A DNA stretch of 57,858 bases from CAZSAT01 sp964604675 (GTDB taxonomy: Bacteria > Myxococcota_A > UBA796 > CAJQPC01): NCBI GenBank assembly GCA_964604675.1, contig CAZSAT010000038.1, positions 1-57,858 on the forward strand. The letters are read 5' to 3'. The notes beneath the pieces were generated by a model. The model had not been told where the DNA came from. It made no database searches and was given only the letters and a program-made list of their open reading frames with translations. A program made the position numbers and the translations under genes. Each line of letters begins with the position of its first letter. Position 1 is the first letter of the stretch. Of this stretch, positions 1 to 8,534 are shown piece after piece.

Positions 1-33
1 ACTGACCCGACGTGCCGCAATGCCGGCGGGTCG

Positions 34-51
34 GTAGGAGGTCTACCAGTG
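34..51 (+). promoter_or_regulatory. Strong ribosome binding site deciding a GTG start
   Basis: An AGGAGG core sits at 36-41, seven bases before the GTG at 49. It is the best Shine-Dalgarno sequence in this part of the window and decides the start of the radical SAM gene. Confidence 0.7.
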
Positions 52-1173
52 AGCCTTCCCCCACTTCCGCCTCCCGTCTGGGTGAACCTCGAGTCCACGC
101 TCGGGTGCAACCTGGAGTGCGTGATGTGCGGGCCCTTCCTCTCGGGGGTCACCAAGAAGCGACGGGTGATGGAGCCGGCCCTCATCGAGCGCGTGGAGCG
201 TCAGCTGCTCGGCGGGGCCCACGACCTCTCGCTCACCGTGGCCGGCGAGCCGTTCATGACCCCCAAGCTGCGCCAGTTCGTCGAGCTCGCGGAGCGCAGC
301 GGCGTGAGCCTGCAGCTCAACACGAACGCCACCCTCATCAAGCCCGGCGAGCTGTTGGAGCGGCTGCTCCGGGTCGCCAGCCTGGTGACCTTCTCGGTCG
401 ACGCCGCCACCCCGGAGGTCTACGCGGCCATCCGCGTGAAGTCCGATCTCCCGAGGGTGCTCGCCAACATCCGGCTCGTGGTGGGCTTGCGCGAGGCCTT
501 GCCGCGCCGGGAGCGTCCTCGCCTTGCGCTGGCGATGGTGTGGATGAGGGACAACCTCGAGGAGTTGCCGCTCATGGTCGAGCTGGTGAGCGAGCTGGGC
601 CTCGACCGGCTGGAGGTCGCCCACCTCACGGCCTTCGACCCCGAGAACGAAGCGCGGTCCTTGCGCCACGTGCCCGAGCGAGCGGACGCGATCTCCGAGG
701 TCGCCTGGGAGCGAGCACGCGCGCTCGGCGTGAGGCTGCACCTGCCGCCGCGGTTCGACGGTCGCCCCCATGCCGTGTCTCGCCGGCACCGGCTGCGCCT
801 GGCCACCCGCGAGGCTCGCAGCCTCGATCGGTCACGGCTGGCACGGCTCTGGCGCAAGGCCCGGCACGACCTCGCCCTCGGCCGCTGGCAGCGAAGGGCC
901 GGTGGCACCCTGTCCTGTGGCTTCCTCCGCGGGAAGGTGATGGTGAGCATCGGCGGCGACGTGGCGCCCTGTCCCATGCCGGGACGGCCCGTCCTGGGCA
1001 ACCTGCTCGAACAGGACTTCGACACCATCTGGAACGGGTCGGTGCTCCGCTCCATGAGGGAGGGGCTCCTGCGCGGCGATCCCCACGCCTGCTGCCGTCA
1101 CTGCAGCCAGAACCCGGAGCGCTACGACCCCTCGGACCCCGCCACCGTGCGGCCCGGCGAGCGCGGCTGGTAG
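49..1173 (+). CDS. Radical SAM protein with SPASM-like C-terminus
   Basis: This 374-residue protein has the radical SAM cluster motif CxxxCxxC at residues 20, 24 and 27 (TLGCNLECVMCG), which binds the [4Fe-4S] cluster that cleaves S-adenosylmethionine. The C-terminal third carries further cysteines (SCGFLRGK, APCPMPG, ACCRHC) followed by a GNLLEQDFDTIWN stretch, the layout of a SPASM or twitch auxiliary-cluster domain. SPASM proteins modify peptides or act as heme- or cofactor-related maturases, but no precursor peptide is visible next to it and the substrate cannot be read from sequence. The gene starts at GTG with a strong ribosome binding site and precedes miaB by 28 nt. I am sure of the superfamily, not of the reaction. 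Confidence 0.9.
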   Translation: MSLPPLPPPVWVNLESTLGCNLECVMCGPFLSGVTKKRRVMEPALIERVERQLLGGAHDLSLTVAGEPFMTPKLRQFVELAERSGVSLQLNTNATLIKPGELLERLLRVASLVTFSVDAATPEVYAAIRVKSDLPRVLANIRLVVGLREALPRRERPRLALAMVWMRDNLEELPLMVELVSELGLDRLEVAHLTAFDPENEARSLRHVPERADAISEVAWERARALGVRLHLPPRFDGRPHAVSRRHRLRLATREARSLDRSRLARLWRKARHDLALGRWQRRAGGTLSCGFLRGKVMVSIGGDVAPCPMPGRPVLGNLLEQDFDTIWNGSVLRSMREGLLRGDPHACCRHCSQNPERYDPSDPATVRPGERGW

Positions 1174-1201
1174 GCGACGCACCGGTTACGGGCGCGGCGC
1201 C

Positions 1202-2539
1202 ATGGCGTCGCCCCCTACCAAGAAGAAGGTCTTCATCAAGACCTTCGGTTGCCAGATGAACGACTACGACAGCGGCAAGATGCAAGCCCTGTTGCAGCAC
1301 GACGGCTTCGAGAGCTGCGACGAGGCCGCGGACGCCGACCTGGTCTTGGTGAACACGTGCTCGGTGCGCGAGAAGCCCGAGCACAAGCTGCACAGCTTCA
1401 TCGGTGAGGTGAAGCACCTGCGCAAGCGGGGCACGCGCATCGGAATCGCGGGCTGCATGGCGCAGCACGACGGCGAGCGCCTCTTCGCCAAGTACCACAA
1501 GGACGTCGATCTGGTCTTCGGTCCGGACCAGGTGCCGCGGATCCGCGATCTCGTGGCGCGGTCGGCCAGCGAACGGGTGCTCGACAACAGCTTCATGGAT
1601 CGGGACGACTATCCCTTCGTCACCGAGGTCCAGCCCACCTTCAAGGGCCGCATCACCGCCTTCGTCACCATCCAGAAGGGCTGCGACAACAAGTGCACCT
1701 TCTGCATCGTGCCCCAGACCCGTGGGGTCGAGGTGAGCCGACCGAGCGGGCAGATCGTGGACGAGGTCCGTGCCTGTGTCGAGGCCGGGGCCAAGGAGAT
1801 CACGCTGCTCGGCCAGAACGTGAACAGCTACGGCCTGAAGCGCGGCGAGGTGCCCTTCGCCGAGCTGCTGCACCGCGTCGCCGACGTCCCCGGGGTGGTC
1901 CGCATCCGGTACACCAGCCCCCACCCACGCGACATGGGCGACGACGTGGTGGAAGCCCACCGCACCATCCCCCAGCTCGCCGAGCACATCCACCTCCCCG
2001 TGCAGTCGGGCAGCAACACGGTGCTCCGGCGCATGAAGCGGTTCTACACCCGGGAGCGCTACCTGGAGCTCGCGGCCGCGCTGCGTGAGGCACGGCCTGG
2101 CCTCCAGCTCACCACCGACGTCATCGCAGGGTTCCCTGGAGAGACCGACGCGGACTTCGACGACACGATGAGCTTGTTGGAGGACGTCGGCTTCGCCGGC
2201 TCCTTCTCCTTCAAGTACAACCGGCGGCCTGGAACCGCCGCGTTGCGACTTCCCGAGGGCGACGAGGTCGCCGAGGACGTGAAGCAGGCCCGGCTCGTGC
2301 GCTTCCAGGGGCGGCAGCGCGAGCTCCAACAGGCCCAGAACGCCGCGCTCGTGGGCGAGGTCGTCGAGGTGCTCGTCGAGGGGCCGTCGAAGTGGGACGA
2401 CTCCGTCGTGTGCGGCCGCACGGGATCGTTCCGCATGGTGAACTTCGCGGGCCCCGTCAGCCTCGTGGGGCAGCTGGTCCGGGTGCGGATCCTGAGGGGC
2501 TTCGTCAACTCCCTGCGCGGCGAGCTGGTCGACGCGTGA
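1202..2539 (+). CDS. miaB: tRNA-2-methylthio-N6-dimethylallyladenosine synthase MiaB
   Basis: MiaB is a cytoplasmic methylthiotransferase that converts i6A37 of tRNA to ms2i6A37. The 445-residue length is normal. The N-terminal MTTase domain starts with KTFGCQMND and holds the three cluster cysteines at about 17, 53 (NTCSVREK) and 85 (IAGCMAQ). The radical SAM motif GCDNKCTFC places C161, C165 and C168 as ligands of the SAM cluster. A TRAM-like beta domain ends the protein. The TFGCQMN and CSVREKPE signatures favour MiaB over RimO or MtaB. Its TGA stop overlaps the GTG of the downstream ABC-F gene (GTGA), so the two are probably translated together. Confidence 0.95.
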   Translation: MASPPTKKKVFIKTFGCQMNDYDSGKMQALLQHDGFESCDEAADADLVLVNTCSVREKPEHKLHSFIGEVKHLRKRGTRIGIAGCMAQHDGERLFAKYHKDVDLVFGPDQVPRIRDLVARSASERVLDNSFMDRDDYPFVTEVQPTFKGRITAFVTIQKGCDNKCTFCIVPQTRGVEVSRPSGQIVDEVRACVEAGAKEITLLGQNVNSYGLKRGEVPFAELLHRVADVPGVVRIRYTSPHPRDMGDDVVEAHRTIPQLAEHIHLPVQSGSNTVLRRMKRFYTRERYLELAAALREARPGLQLTTDVIAGFPGETDADFDDTMSLLEDVGFAGSFSFKYNRRPGTAALRLPEGDEVAEDVKQARLVRFQGRQRELQQAQNAALVGEVVEVLVEGPSKWDDSVVCGRTGSFRMVNFAGPVSLVGQLVRVRILRGFVNSLRGELVDA

Positions 2540-4392
2540 TCCGCCTGGCCGGGGTCGAGCTGGGCGTGGCCGGTCGGCTCCTGCTCGAGGCGTCCGACCT
2601 GCACCTTCGTCCGGGCGACCGGCTCGGCCTGGTCGGTGCCAACGGGTGCGGCAAGACCACGCTGATGCGCGTGCTCGCGGGAGAGCGCGGCTGCGAGGGC
2701 GGCGAGGTCGTCCAGCGCAAGAACGCTCGGATCGGCTACCTCCCCCAGGACGCGGTGAGCGGCTCCTCGAGGCCCTTGTGGCACACTGTGAAGGCTGGCT
2801 TGACCGCGTTGTTGGCCCTCGAGGCAGCCCTCGAACAACAGACGGCGGCGTTGGACGGTAGCGAGGAGAGCATCCAACGGCATGCGGCGGCCGAGGAGCG
2901 CTTTCGCTCCGCCGGAGGCTACGCGCTCGACGAGCGGATCGGCAGCGTGCTGCACGGGCTCGGCTTCCGCCGGGAGAGCTGGCGGCAGCCTTGTGATCGC
3001 TTCTCCGGCGGCTGGCAGGTCCGCATCGCGCTGGCGAAGCTCCTCGTCGCGGAGCCGGACGTGCTGTTGCTCGATGAGCCCACGAACCACCTGGACCTGC
3101 ACGCCCGCGGCTGGCTCGGTGGGTGGCTCGCGCGCTTCGGGGGCGCGTGCCTGATCGTGAGCCACGATCAGCACGTGCTCGACGCCGCGGCCACAGGCGT
3201 CGTAGAGCTGCGTCGCCGACGGCTGGAACGCTACAGGGGCTCCTTCACCAGCTTCCTCGCCCAGCGCTCCGAACGCCTCAGGCAGCAGGACGTCGAGCGG
3301 GAGCGGGCGGCGGAGGAGCGCGCCGCCATCGAGGACTTCGCGCGGCGCTTTCGGTACAAGGCGACCAAGGCCAAGCAGGTGCAGAGCCGCCTGAAGCGCC
3401 TCGACAAGCTGCCCGAGGTCGAGGCCGCCGAGGGCCGCGGCGCCGCCCGCATCCGGCTCGTCGCTCCGAAGGAAGGGCCGGACCTCGTGCTCCGGACGGA
3501 CAAGCTGGCGGTCGGCTACGGCGAGCGACGCCTGGCGGACGGCCTGGATCTGGAGCTGCGTCGTGGGGAGCGCTGGGCGCTGCTCGGTCCGAACGGCTGT
3601 GGCAAGTCCACCTTGTTGCGGGTGCTGGCTGGAGCGCCCGCCCTGGAAGGGCAGGTGACGCTTGGCCGACGCGCCCACCGAGGACACTTCGAGCAGGATC
3701 AGGCGCAAGCGCTTCCGGCCGGCCTCACCGGTGTGCAGGTGCTGCTCGAGCGGGATCCATTCCTCACCGAGACCAGGGCGCGCTCGGCGCTCGGAGCGCT
3801 GGGCCTCTCGGGTGAGCGGGCGCTGCAACAGGTGGGCACCCTCTCCGGTGGCGAGAAGGCCCGGGTCGCCCTCGCGAGCCTCTGCCTCAGGGACCACGAC
3901 CTGCTCCTGCTCGACGAGCCCACGAACCACCTGGATGCGCTGACCGCCGCGTCGCTCGCCGAGTCCCTGCAGGACTTCCAGGGGGCGCTGGTGCTCGTGA
4001 GCCACGATCGCGCTCTGATCGAGCGCCTCGCCACACACGTGGTCGTCTGGGGAGACGATGGCGTGGTCGTTCGCGAGGGGCTGCTCGCCTCGGACCTCGA
4101 ACCTCGTAGGGGCGAGGCGACGGAACGGGAGGACGCGGCGTCGACCGATGGCAGCTACGCCGAGCGGAAGGCGGCAGCTCGAGCGCGGGAGCGCGCGCGC
4201 CGAGCGCTGTCGCACGCCGAGTCCGCCGTGGAGGGCGCGGAGGCCGCGCTGGCCGCGCTCGACGACGAGCTGGCGCGGCAGGCGGACGATGCGGGCGCGG
4301 TGGCCACGCTGCTGGAGCGCCGTGAGGCGCTCGCCGCTGCCCTCCACGCCGCGATGGAGGCGTGGGAGGCGGCGGCCGAAGCGGCTATCTGA
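2536..4392 (+). CDS. ABC-F family ATPase (Uup/EttA type)
   Basis: This 618-residue soluble protein has two ABC ATPase domains and no membrane segments, the hallmark of ABC-F proteins that act on ribosomes. The first domain has GANGCGKTT, signature FSGGWQ and Walker B LLLDEPTNHLD; the second has GPNGCGKST, LSGGEKARVA and another LLLDEPTNHLD. The linker between them (around residues 240-310) is charged and helical, as expected for the P-site tRNA interaction motif. The last 75 residues are alanine/arginine-rich and coiled-coil-like, which resembles the DNA-binding tail of Uup more than EttA. The GTG start overlaps the miaB stop and is the only start that leaves the N-terminal strand intact. Confidence 0.88.
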   Translation: MIRLAGVELGVAGRLLLEASDLHLRPGDRLGLVGANGCGKTTLMRVLAGERGCEGGEVVQRKNARIGYLPQDAVSGSSRPLWHTVKAGLTALLALEAALEQQTAALDGSEESIQRHAAAEERFRSAGGYALDERIGSVLHGLGFRRESWRQPCDRFSGGWQVRIALAKLLVAEPDVLLLDEPTNHLDLHARGWLGGWLARFGGACLIVSHDQHVLDAAATGVVELRRRRLERYRGSFTSFLAQRSERLRQQDVERERAAEERAAIEDFARRFRYKATKAKQVQSRLKRLDKLPEVEAAEGRGAARIRLVAPKEGPDLVLRTDKLAVGYGERRLADGLDLELRRGERWALLGPNGCGKSTLLRVLAGAPALEGQVTLGRRAHRGHFEQDQAQALPAGLTGVQVLLERDPFLTETRARSALGALGLSGERALQQVGTLSGGEKARVALASLCLRDHDLLLLDEPTNHLDALTAASLAESLQDFQGALVLVSHDRALIERLATHVVVWGDDGVVVREGLLASDLEPRRGEATEREDAASTDGSYAERKAAARARERARRALSHAESAVEGAEAALAALDDELARQADDAGAVATLLERREALAAALHAAMEAWEAAAEAAI

Positions 4393-4414
4393 GCGGGGCC
4401 GCGTGGCCCACCGC

Positions 4415-5290
4415 TCAGTTGCCGACGAGGTTCTTCAGGAAGCCCTTGCCGGCTTCGGCGACCGCTGCTTCGGCTGCGGCCTTCGCGTCGTCGACGGCCT
4501 TCTGCGCTTCGGCCCTCGCCTCGGCGACCATGGCGTCGGCCTCTGCCCTTGCTTGGGCCTTGGCGTCGGCGATCTGTGCCTCGGCCTCGGCCTTCGCATC
4601 GGAAGCGGCTTGCTGGGCCTGGGCCTGGGCCTTCGCGACGGCCGCTGCGGCCTCGACGCGTGCCGCGTCGGCTGCGGCGTGCGCGTCCGCGAGCGCCTGT
4701 TGGGTCGCGGCGTCGAGGTCGCCCGACGCGAGCAGCTGGCTCGCGATGTCGGCGGCCCCCGAGGGGAGCTCATCCACCAGCGCGGTGACGGCCTGCGTAG
4801 TGGCTGGGGCGGCCGCGCTGACGGTGGCCATGGTCTGAGCGAGCTTGGGCTTCTCGCCGGCCTTGGGTGGATCCTTGCTCAGTCCGGCCGCCTGCCGCCG
4901 GCCGGCCTTGGCGGTCGCCATCACCGTGGAGGGGTCCCCGCCCTTCTTGGCGATGTTGGCCTCCATCTTCTTGACCACGTCCGGGTTCGCTCGCGCAGCG
5001 ATGGCCAGCTCGGTCCCCACGAAGGCCGACAGCGCCGGGTTGTCCCCACGGGCGGCCAGCTCGCTCAGGCTCTCGAGCAGGAGCGCCATCTTGGCGTCGG
5101 CTTCGGCCGCCTCGCTCTGGGCCGCGACCGCGTGGGTCATCTCGACGCAGGTGGCGCCGATGATGAGCGCGGAGAAGACGAACGCGAAGGACTTGGGCCC
5201 ACCTGGGTCCCGCTCCATCCAGACGCCCAGGATGCCGGCGAGGCCGGCGACGATCACGCCGAAGCCAGTGACGATCATGCCGATGTCCAT
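4415..5290 (-). CDS. Membrane protein with alanine-rich coiled-coil tail
   Basis: I do not recognise a named family. The 291-residue protein has two hydrophobic segments near the N-terminus (about 5-25 and 34-55), separated by a short charged loop with GVWMERD. A helical middle region follows, then roughly 110 residues rich in Ala, Glu, Lys and Asp (AEAEAQIADAKAQARAEAD style), a likely long coiled coil. The tail ends in GKGFLKNLVGN. The first 100 residues resemble the product of the gene directly upstream (5293-5742): both have ILG-W--RD, then F-A-----LIG, then EAD. They are probably tandem duplicates. The ATG lies 2 nt after the upstream stop, so this is the last gene of the ABC exporter operon. 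Confidence 0.75.
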   Translation of the reverse strand: MDIGMIVTGFGVIVAGLAGILGVWMERDPGGPKSFAFVFSALIIGATCVEMTHAVAAQSEAAEADAKMALLLESLSELAARGDNPALSAFVGTELAIAARANPDVVKKMEANIAKKGGDPSTVMATAKAGRRQAAGLSKDPPKAGEKPKLAQTMATVSAAAPATTQAVTALVDELPSGAADIASQLLASGDLDAATQQALADAHAAADAARVEAAAAVAKAQAQAQQAASDAKAEAEAQIADAKAQARAEADAMVAEARAEAQKAVDDAKAAAEAAVAEAGKGFLKNLVGN

Positions 5291-5292
5291 GA

Positions 5293-5742
5293 CTACTCCT
5301 CGATCTCGGGGACGGCCGGGGCGGCCTCGGTCAGCTCGTCGTCGGCGGGCTCGGGCTCGGCCTCGATCTCGAGCTTCGGTCCGCCTTCCGCCTCGATGAG
5401 GGCGGCGAGCTCGGTGTCTCCGCTCGCGACCGCGATCTCGGCGACCATCGTCATCATGCGCTCCAGATCGGCTTCCTTGGCCAGCCCGTCCACGCTGTCG
5501 AGGTACGACTGCACGGCACCCACGCCGATCGCCGAGCCGATGAGGCCGCTCATCGCGAGCGCAAAGGTGGCGGGACGTCGCTGGTCGCGACCGACCCAGA
5601 GGCCCAGGATGGCGGCGACCCCCCCGATCAGCAGCGCCGAGACCGACAGCTTCACGCCGAAGGTCCACGGATCCGCGCCCTCGGATGCGAGGGCGAGGGG
5701 ACTGAGCAGCAGGAGCCCAGCCACTGAGAGGAGTCGTGCCAT
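5293..5742 (-). CDS. Small exported/membrane protein, paralogue of the next gene
   Basis: The 149-residue product begins MARLLSVAGLLLLSPLALAS, a clear signal peptide, which is why I take this ATG rather than an upstream one. Two hydrophobic segments follow (about 28-48 and 58-77) around the motif ILGLWVGRD. The C-terminus is acidic (EIEAEPEPADDELTE). It aligns over about 90 residues with the N-terminal part of the 4415-5290 product. It begins 28 nt after the ABC ATPase stop and is likely cotranscribed with it. Function unknown; a role as an accessory to the exporter is inference from position only. Confidence 0.72.
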   Translation of the reverse strand: MARLLSVAGLLLLSPLALASEGADPWTFGVKLSVSALLIGGVAAILGLWVGRDQRRPATFALAMSGLIGSAIGVGAVQSYLDSVDGLAKEADLERMMTMVAEIAVASGDTELAALIEAEGGPKLEIEAEPEPADDELTEAAPAVPEIEE

Positions 5743-5770
5743 GTCGGCCTCCGAGGTGCTGAGCCGCTGT

Positions 5771-6490
5771 CTACACGGTCGGGTTGTCACCGTCCAGTGA
5801 CATGCTCAGCGCGATGCGCTCCAGGAAGAGCTCCTCGAGCCCGGCGTGGCCGATGTCGGAAACCCGCTCGTCGGCCACCACGCGGCCATGGGCGAGCATG
5901 ACCACGCGATCGGCGAGCCGCTCGACCGTCTCCAGGACATGGGTCGAGAGCAGGATCGCGGCGCCTCGTGCCCGCGCGGCCCGGAGCTGGTCCTTCACCC
6001 GCGCTGCGGATGGCGGGTCCAGGCCGTTGAGCGCCTCGTCGAGGACCAGGGCGTTGGGCTTGGCGACCATGGCGGCCGCGAGCGCGGTACGGCGCCGCAT
6101 GCCTTGGCTGTACTCCCGGATCAGTCGGTCGGCATCGTCGCCCAGCGCCGCCACCTCCAGGCCGTAGCTGAGCTCGCCCGCCTGTCGGATGTCGATCACG
6201 AGCTCGAGGAACTCGCGGGCGGTCAGGTAGTCGTAGAGCTGGGGGTCCTCCGGGACGTAGCCGAGCTCCTCGCGCGCGAGCGCGGGCTCCGCGGCGAGGT
6301 CCCGGTCCGCAAGCGTGGCGCGTCCGGCGTCGGCGAGGAGCTGGCCGGTGAGGATCTTGAGCGCCGTCGACTTGCCCGCGCCGTTGTGTCCGATCAGCGC
6401 GACCAGCTCACCCGGCTCGACGCGGAAGCTCACGCCCGCGAGAGCCTGCGTCCTGCCGAAGCGCTTCTCGATGGCATCGACGACGATCAC
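5771..6490 (-). CDS. ABC transporter ATP-binding protein
   Basis: A complete 239-residue nucleotide-binding domain: Walker A GHNGAGKST, Q-loop region near GYVPEDPQLYDYLT, signature YSQGMRRR in place of LSGGQ, Walker B NALVLDEALNGLDPP, and the switch histidine in LLSTHVLE. The signature and GYVPEDPQLY segment are typical of CcmA/DrrA-like subunits of two-component exporters. The GTG start overlaps the stop of the membrane subunit by 4 nt (GTGA), so the two proteins should be made in equal amounts and form one transporter. Substrate unknown. Confidence 0.92.
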   Translation of the reverse strand: MIVVDAIEKRFGRTQALAGVSFRVEPGELVALIGHNGAGKSTALKILTGQLLADAGRATLADRDLAAEPALAREELGYVPEDPQLYDYLTAREFLELVIDIRQAGELSYGLEVAALGDDADRLIREYSQGMRRRTALAAAMVAKPNALVLDEALNGLDPPSAARVKDQLRAARARGAAILLSTHVLETVERLADRVVMLAHGRVVADERVSDIGHAGLEELFLERIALSMSLDGDNPTV

Positions 6491-7827
6491 GCGAGTCCTC
6501 CTACGATGGTGGCCCAGCCCAGCAGGCCTCCTACCAGGTAGGGCGCCCAGCCGCGCGCCGGGGCTCGGGAGCAGACGGCGCTCAGGGAGGTGAGGACGAC
6601 GGCCACCCCCTCCAGCGCACCGAAGACCATCAAGGCGTCGTCGGAGCCGTGTCGCAAGCCGACTGCAGCGAGGGTGGGGAGGATGACGCCCTGCATCCAG
6701 CCGAGCACTGCGAGGGCGCGTGCTGCCCCGCGTTGCGCCGACGGGACCGGGAGCGCCTGACCGAGCCAGCCGGGATCGGTGGCGGCCAGCCGAAGCCCGA
6801 CAGCGCCGATCAAGAGCAGCGCCGCGCCGCCGACGGCGACCGCCTGGGCGGGGGCGTCGTCACGGCCCGACCAGCCCACCAGGGCGGTGGCCACGCCGGC
6901 TCCCCAAGCTCCCGTCACCCAGGTGCGCAGGCCGCGCCAGCCGTGACGCAGCTCCTTCAGCAGCTCACGCTGCAAGCTCTTCGGTGCAAAGCGCACGAGC
7001 CACTCGAGGTAGACCGCGCGCTCGTCGTCCTCGACATCCACGCTGGCGTAGCGGGCATCGATCTCGGCCAGCAGCGTGGTGGTGCGGTGGTGGTACGTCC
7101 TGGCCAGGCCACCGGCGGGGACCCACGCCACCGCGCTCCAGAGGATGGGGGCGCCGACCCGGACCAGACCGAGCGGGTCGCCCTCGATGACGGCACGCGC
7201 TCCGGAAGCGGCCAGCACGATCGCCACCCCCCCCACCGCCAGCACGACACCGGGCGCATAGATGAGAGCGGCCTGGAGGCGGGGGTTGTCTCCACGCAGG
7301 GCTTCCAGCAACCCAGCGAGGGCGGGGCTCTCAGCGGCCCAGACGCTCGCCAGATGGATCGGGAAGCCCACGCACAGCCCCGCGAGCCAGCCCCCCAGGC
7401 CCACCAGCCCACCCAGTGCGAAGGCCTCGACGTGCCCCTCCGCCGCGATCGGCGTGAGCGCCGTCACGAGCGCGCAGGCCAGGGGCAGGCGCTCGAGCGC
7501 GGTGCGTCGGAGCAGGTACGGCAGGAGCAGGGCTGGGTCCACCGGATGGGGGGCCAGCACGTCGCGGTCGGGACCACGGACAAGCGCCGTGTAGCTGTGC
7601 AGGCTCATCGCACCGCAACCGAGCAGCGCCAGCCGCAAGCTCAGCCCCTCGACACCGACGCCCAGCAGCTCGGGCTCCTCGAGCCAGGAGAAGAACACCG
7701 GCTTCACGAGGAAGGAGCACCCGGCGACGGCCAGCACGGGAAGCCACGACGCCAGCGTCACCAGCGGGCCGTCCACCCCGCGTCGGTGCCGCCGCATCCG
7801 TCGCCATGCTCGAAGGTGGGGGTTCAT
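6487..7827 (-). CDS. ABC exporter membrane subunit
   Basis: A 446-residue, strongly hydrophobic protein with about ten predicted membrane segments, including stretches near residues 25-45, 55-75, 110-130, 140-165, 195-215 and 340-440. No soluble domain or ABC motif is present. A charged cytoplasmic loop with RFAPKSLQRELLKELRHGW lies in the middle. It is the first gene of the leftward set and overlaps the ATPase gene by 4 nt, so it is the likely permease partner. It does not match a permease family that I can name with confidence. Confidence 0.8.
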   Translation of the reverse strand: MNPHLRAWRRMRRHRRGVDGPLVTLASWLPVLAVAGCSFLVKPVFFSWLEEPELLGVGVEGLSLRLALLGCGAMSLHSYTALVRGPDRDVLAPHPVDPALLLPYLLRRTALERLPLACALVTALTPIAAEGHVEAFALGGLVGLGGWLAGLCVGFPIHLASVWAAESPALAGLLEALRGDNPRLQAALIYAPGVVLAVGGVAIVLAASGARAVIEGDPLGLVRVGAPILWSAVAWVPAGGLARTYHHRTTTLLAEIDARYASVDVEDDERAVYLEWLVRFAPKSLQRELLKELRHGWRGLRTWVTGAWGAGVATALVGWSGRDDAPAQAVAVGGAALLLIGAVGLRLAATDPGWLGQALPVPSAQRGAARALAVLGWMQGVILPTLAAVGLRHGSDDALMVFGALEGVAVVLTSLSAVCSRAPARGWAPYLVGGLLGWATIVGGLA

Positions 7828-7854
7828 CGCGGTGAGTCGCCCGGTAGAATCTTT

Positions 7855-7883
7855 TTGGATCTCTGGACTAACTCATGTAGGTT
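7855..7883 (+). promoter_or_regulatory. Candidate promoter for the 7923 gene
   Basis: TTGGAT at 7855-7860 and TAGGTT at 7878-7883 are separated by exactly 17 bases, in an AT-richer patch between divergent genes. Each hexamer matches only three of six consensus positions, so the call is weak. A GGAGG at 7912-7916 provides the ribosome binding site six bases before ATG 7923. Confidence 0.35.
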
Positions 7884-7922
7884 GCGCCCTTCTGGAGTCC
7901 GGCGGCTCCACGGAGGAACGGC

Positions 7923-8495
7923 ATGCGCGCGCTGTCCATTCTCGGTCTGGTCCTGTTCGCCCCCCCCGCGATGGCGGACGACACCCTTGCGAACGCCACA
8001 GTCGAGGACGACGAGGAGTTCGACTTCCTGCGTGAAGCGGCAGAGAACGAGGCCCTGAACGCCCAGAAGGACGAGGTGTCGGCCGACGACTTCGCATTCG
8101 ACGACGAGTTCAGCTTCGACGAGGCGCCGCCCCCCGCCGCCGCCGACCCCTTCAAGGTCGATGGCAAGCAGGCCCTCGCCGGCAACTTCAAGGCTCAGCT
8201 GATCACCTCCACACCGGGCGGCGTGGTGATCGAGCTGCCGGTCCTCGCGGCCCAGACCGGCGATGCCGCGGACTATTGGCTGGTCGGCCGCGCCACGGTG
8301 GACGGCCAGGTCGTGGCCGAGTCTCGCCAGCTCATCTCCGGCACCACGCGGCTGACCGATGCACCGACGATGGCCTGGGTGAAGCTCCACGCTCCGGTGG
8401 TGGAGAACAGCGGTGTCGTGCAGGTCAGCATCGCCCGCGCCGAGAGCGCCAGCGACGAGGGCCAGACCCTGTTCACGCAGGCCGTCGGCTACTGA
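7923..8495 (+). CDS. Hypothetical exported protein with acidic linker
   Basis: The 190-residue product has a signal peptide (MRALSILGLVLFAPPAMA|DD). The mature protein opens with about 60 residues very rich in Asp and Glu (FDFLRE, FAFDDEFSFDEAPPP) and then a compact beta-rich domain of about 120 residues (KQALAGNF ... VVIELPVLA ... GQTLFTQAVGY). No enzyme motif is visible. It stands alone, divergent from the ABC exporter operon and convergent with the next leftward gene. Periplasmic or outer-face location is likely; function is not recognisable. Confidence 0.75.
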   Translation: MRALSILGLVLFAPPAMADDTLANATVEDDEEFDFLREAAENEALNAQKDEVSADDFAFDDEFSFDEAPPPAAADPFKVDGKQALAGNFKAQLITSTPGGVVIELPVLAAQTGDAADYWLVGRATVDGQVVAESRQLISGTTRLTDAPTMAWVKLHAPVVENSGVVQVSIARAESASDEGQTLFTQAVGY

Positions 8496-8534
8496 ACGCG
8501 TCGGCTCCCCGCCGACCGGTTCGGCGCAAGGCGC

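Noticed and set aside
626..2329. A 567-codon open frame on the minus strand opposite miaB
   Set aside because: It is the shadow of a GC-rich gene: it lies antisense to a clear miaB, is Arg/Val-rich with no domain, and has no ribosome binding site.
2059..4347. A 762-codon minus-strand frame opposite the ABC-F gene
   Set aside because: Antisense shadow of a well-supported ABC-F gene, with no recognisable motif.
4415..4770. Tandem DNA repeat in the coiled-coil tail
   Set aside because: The protein-level Ala/Glu/Lys pattern is repetitive, but the DNA shows no constant repeat unit; it is explained by a coiled coil in GC-rich codons.
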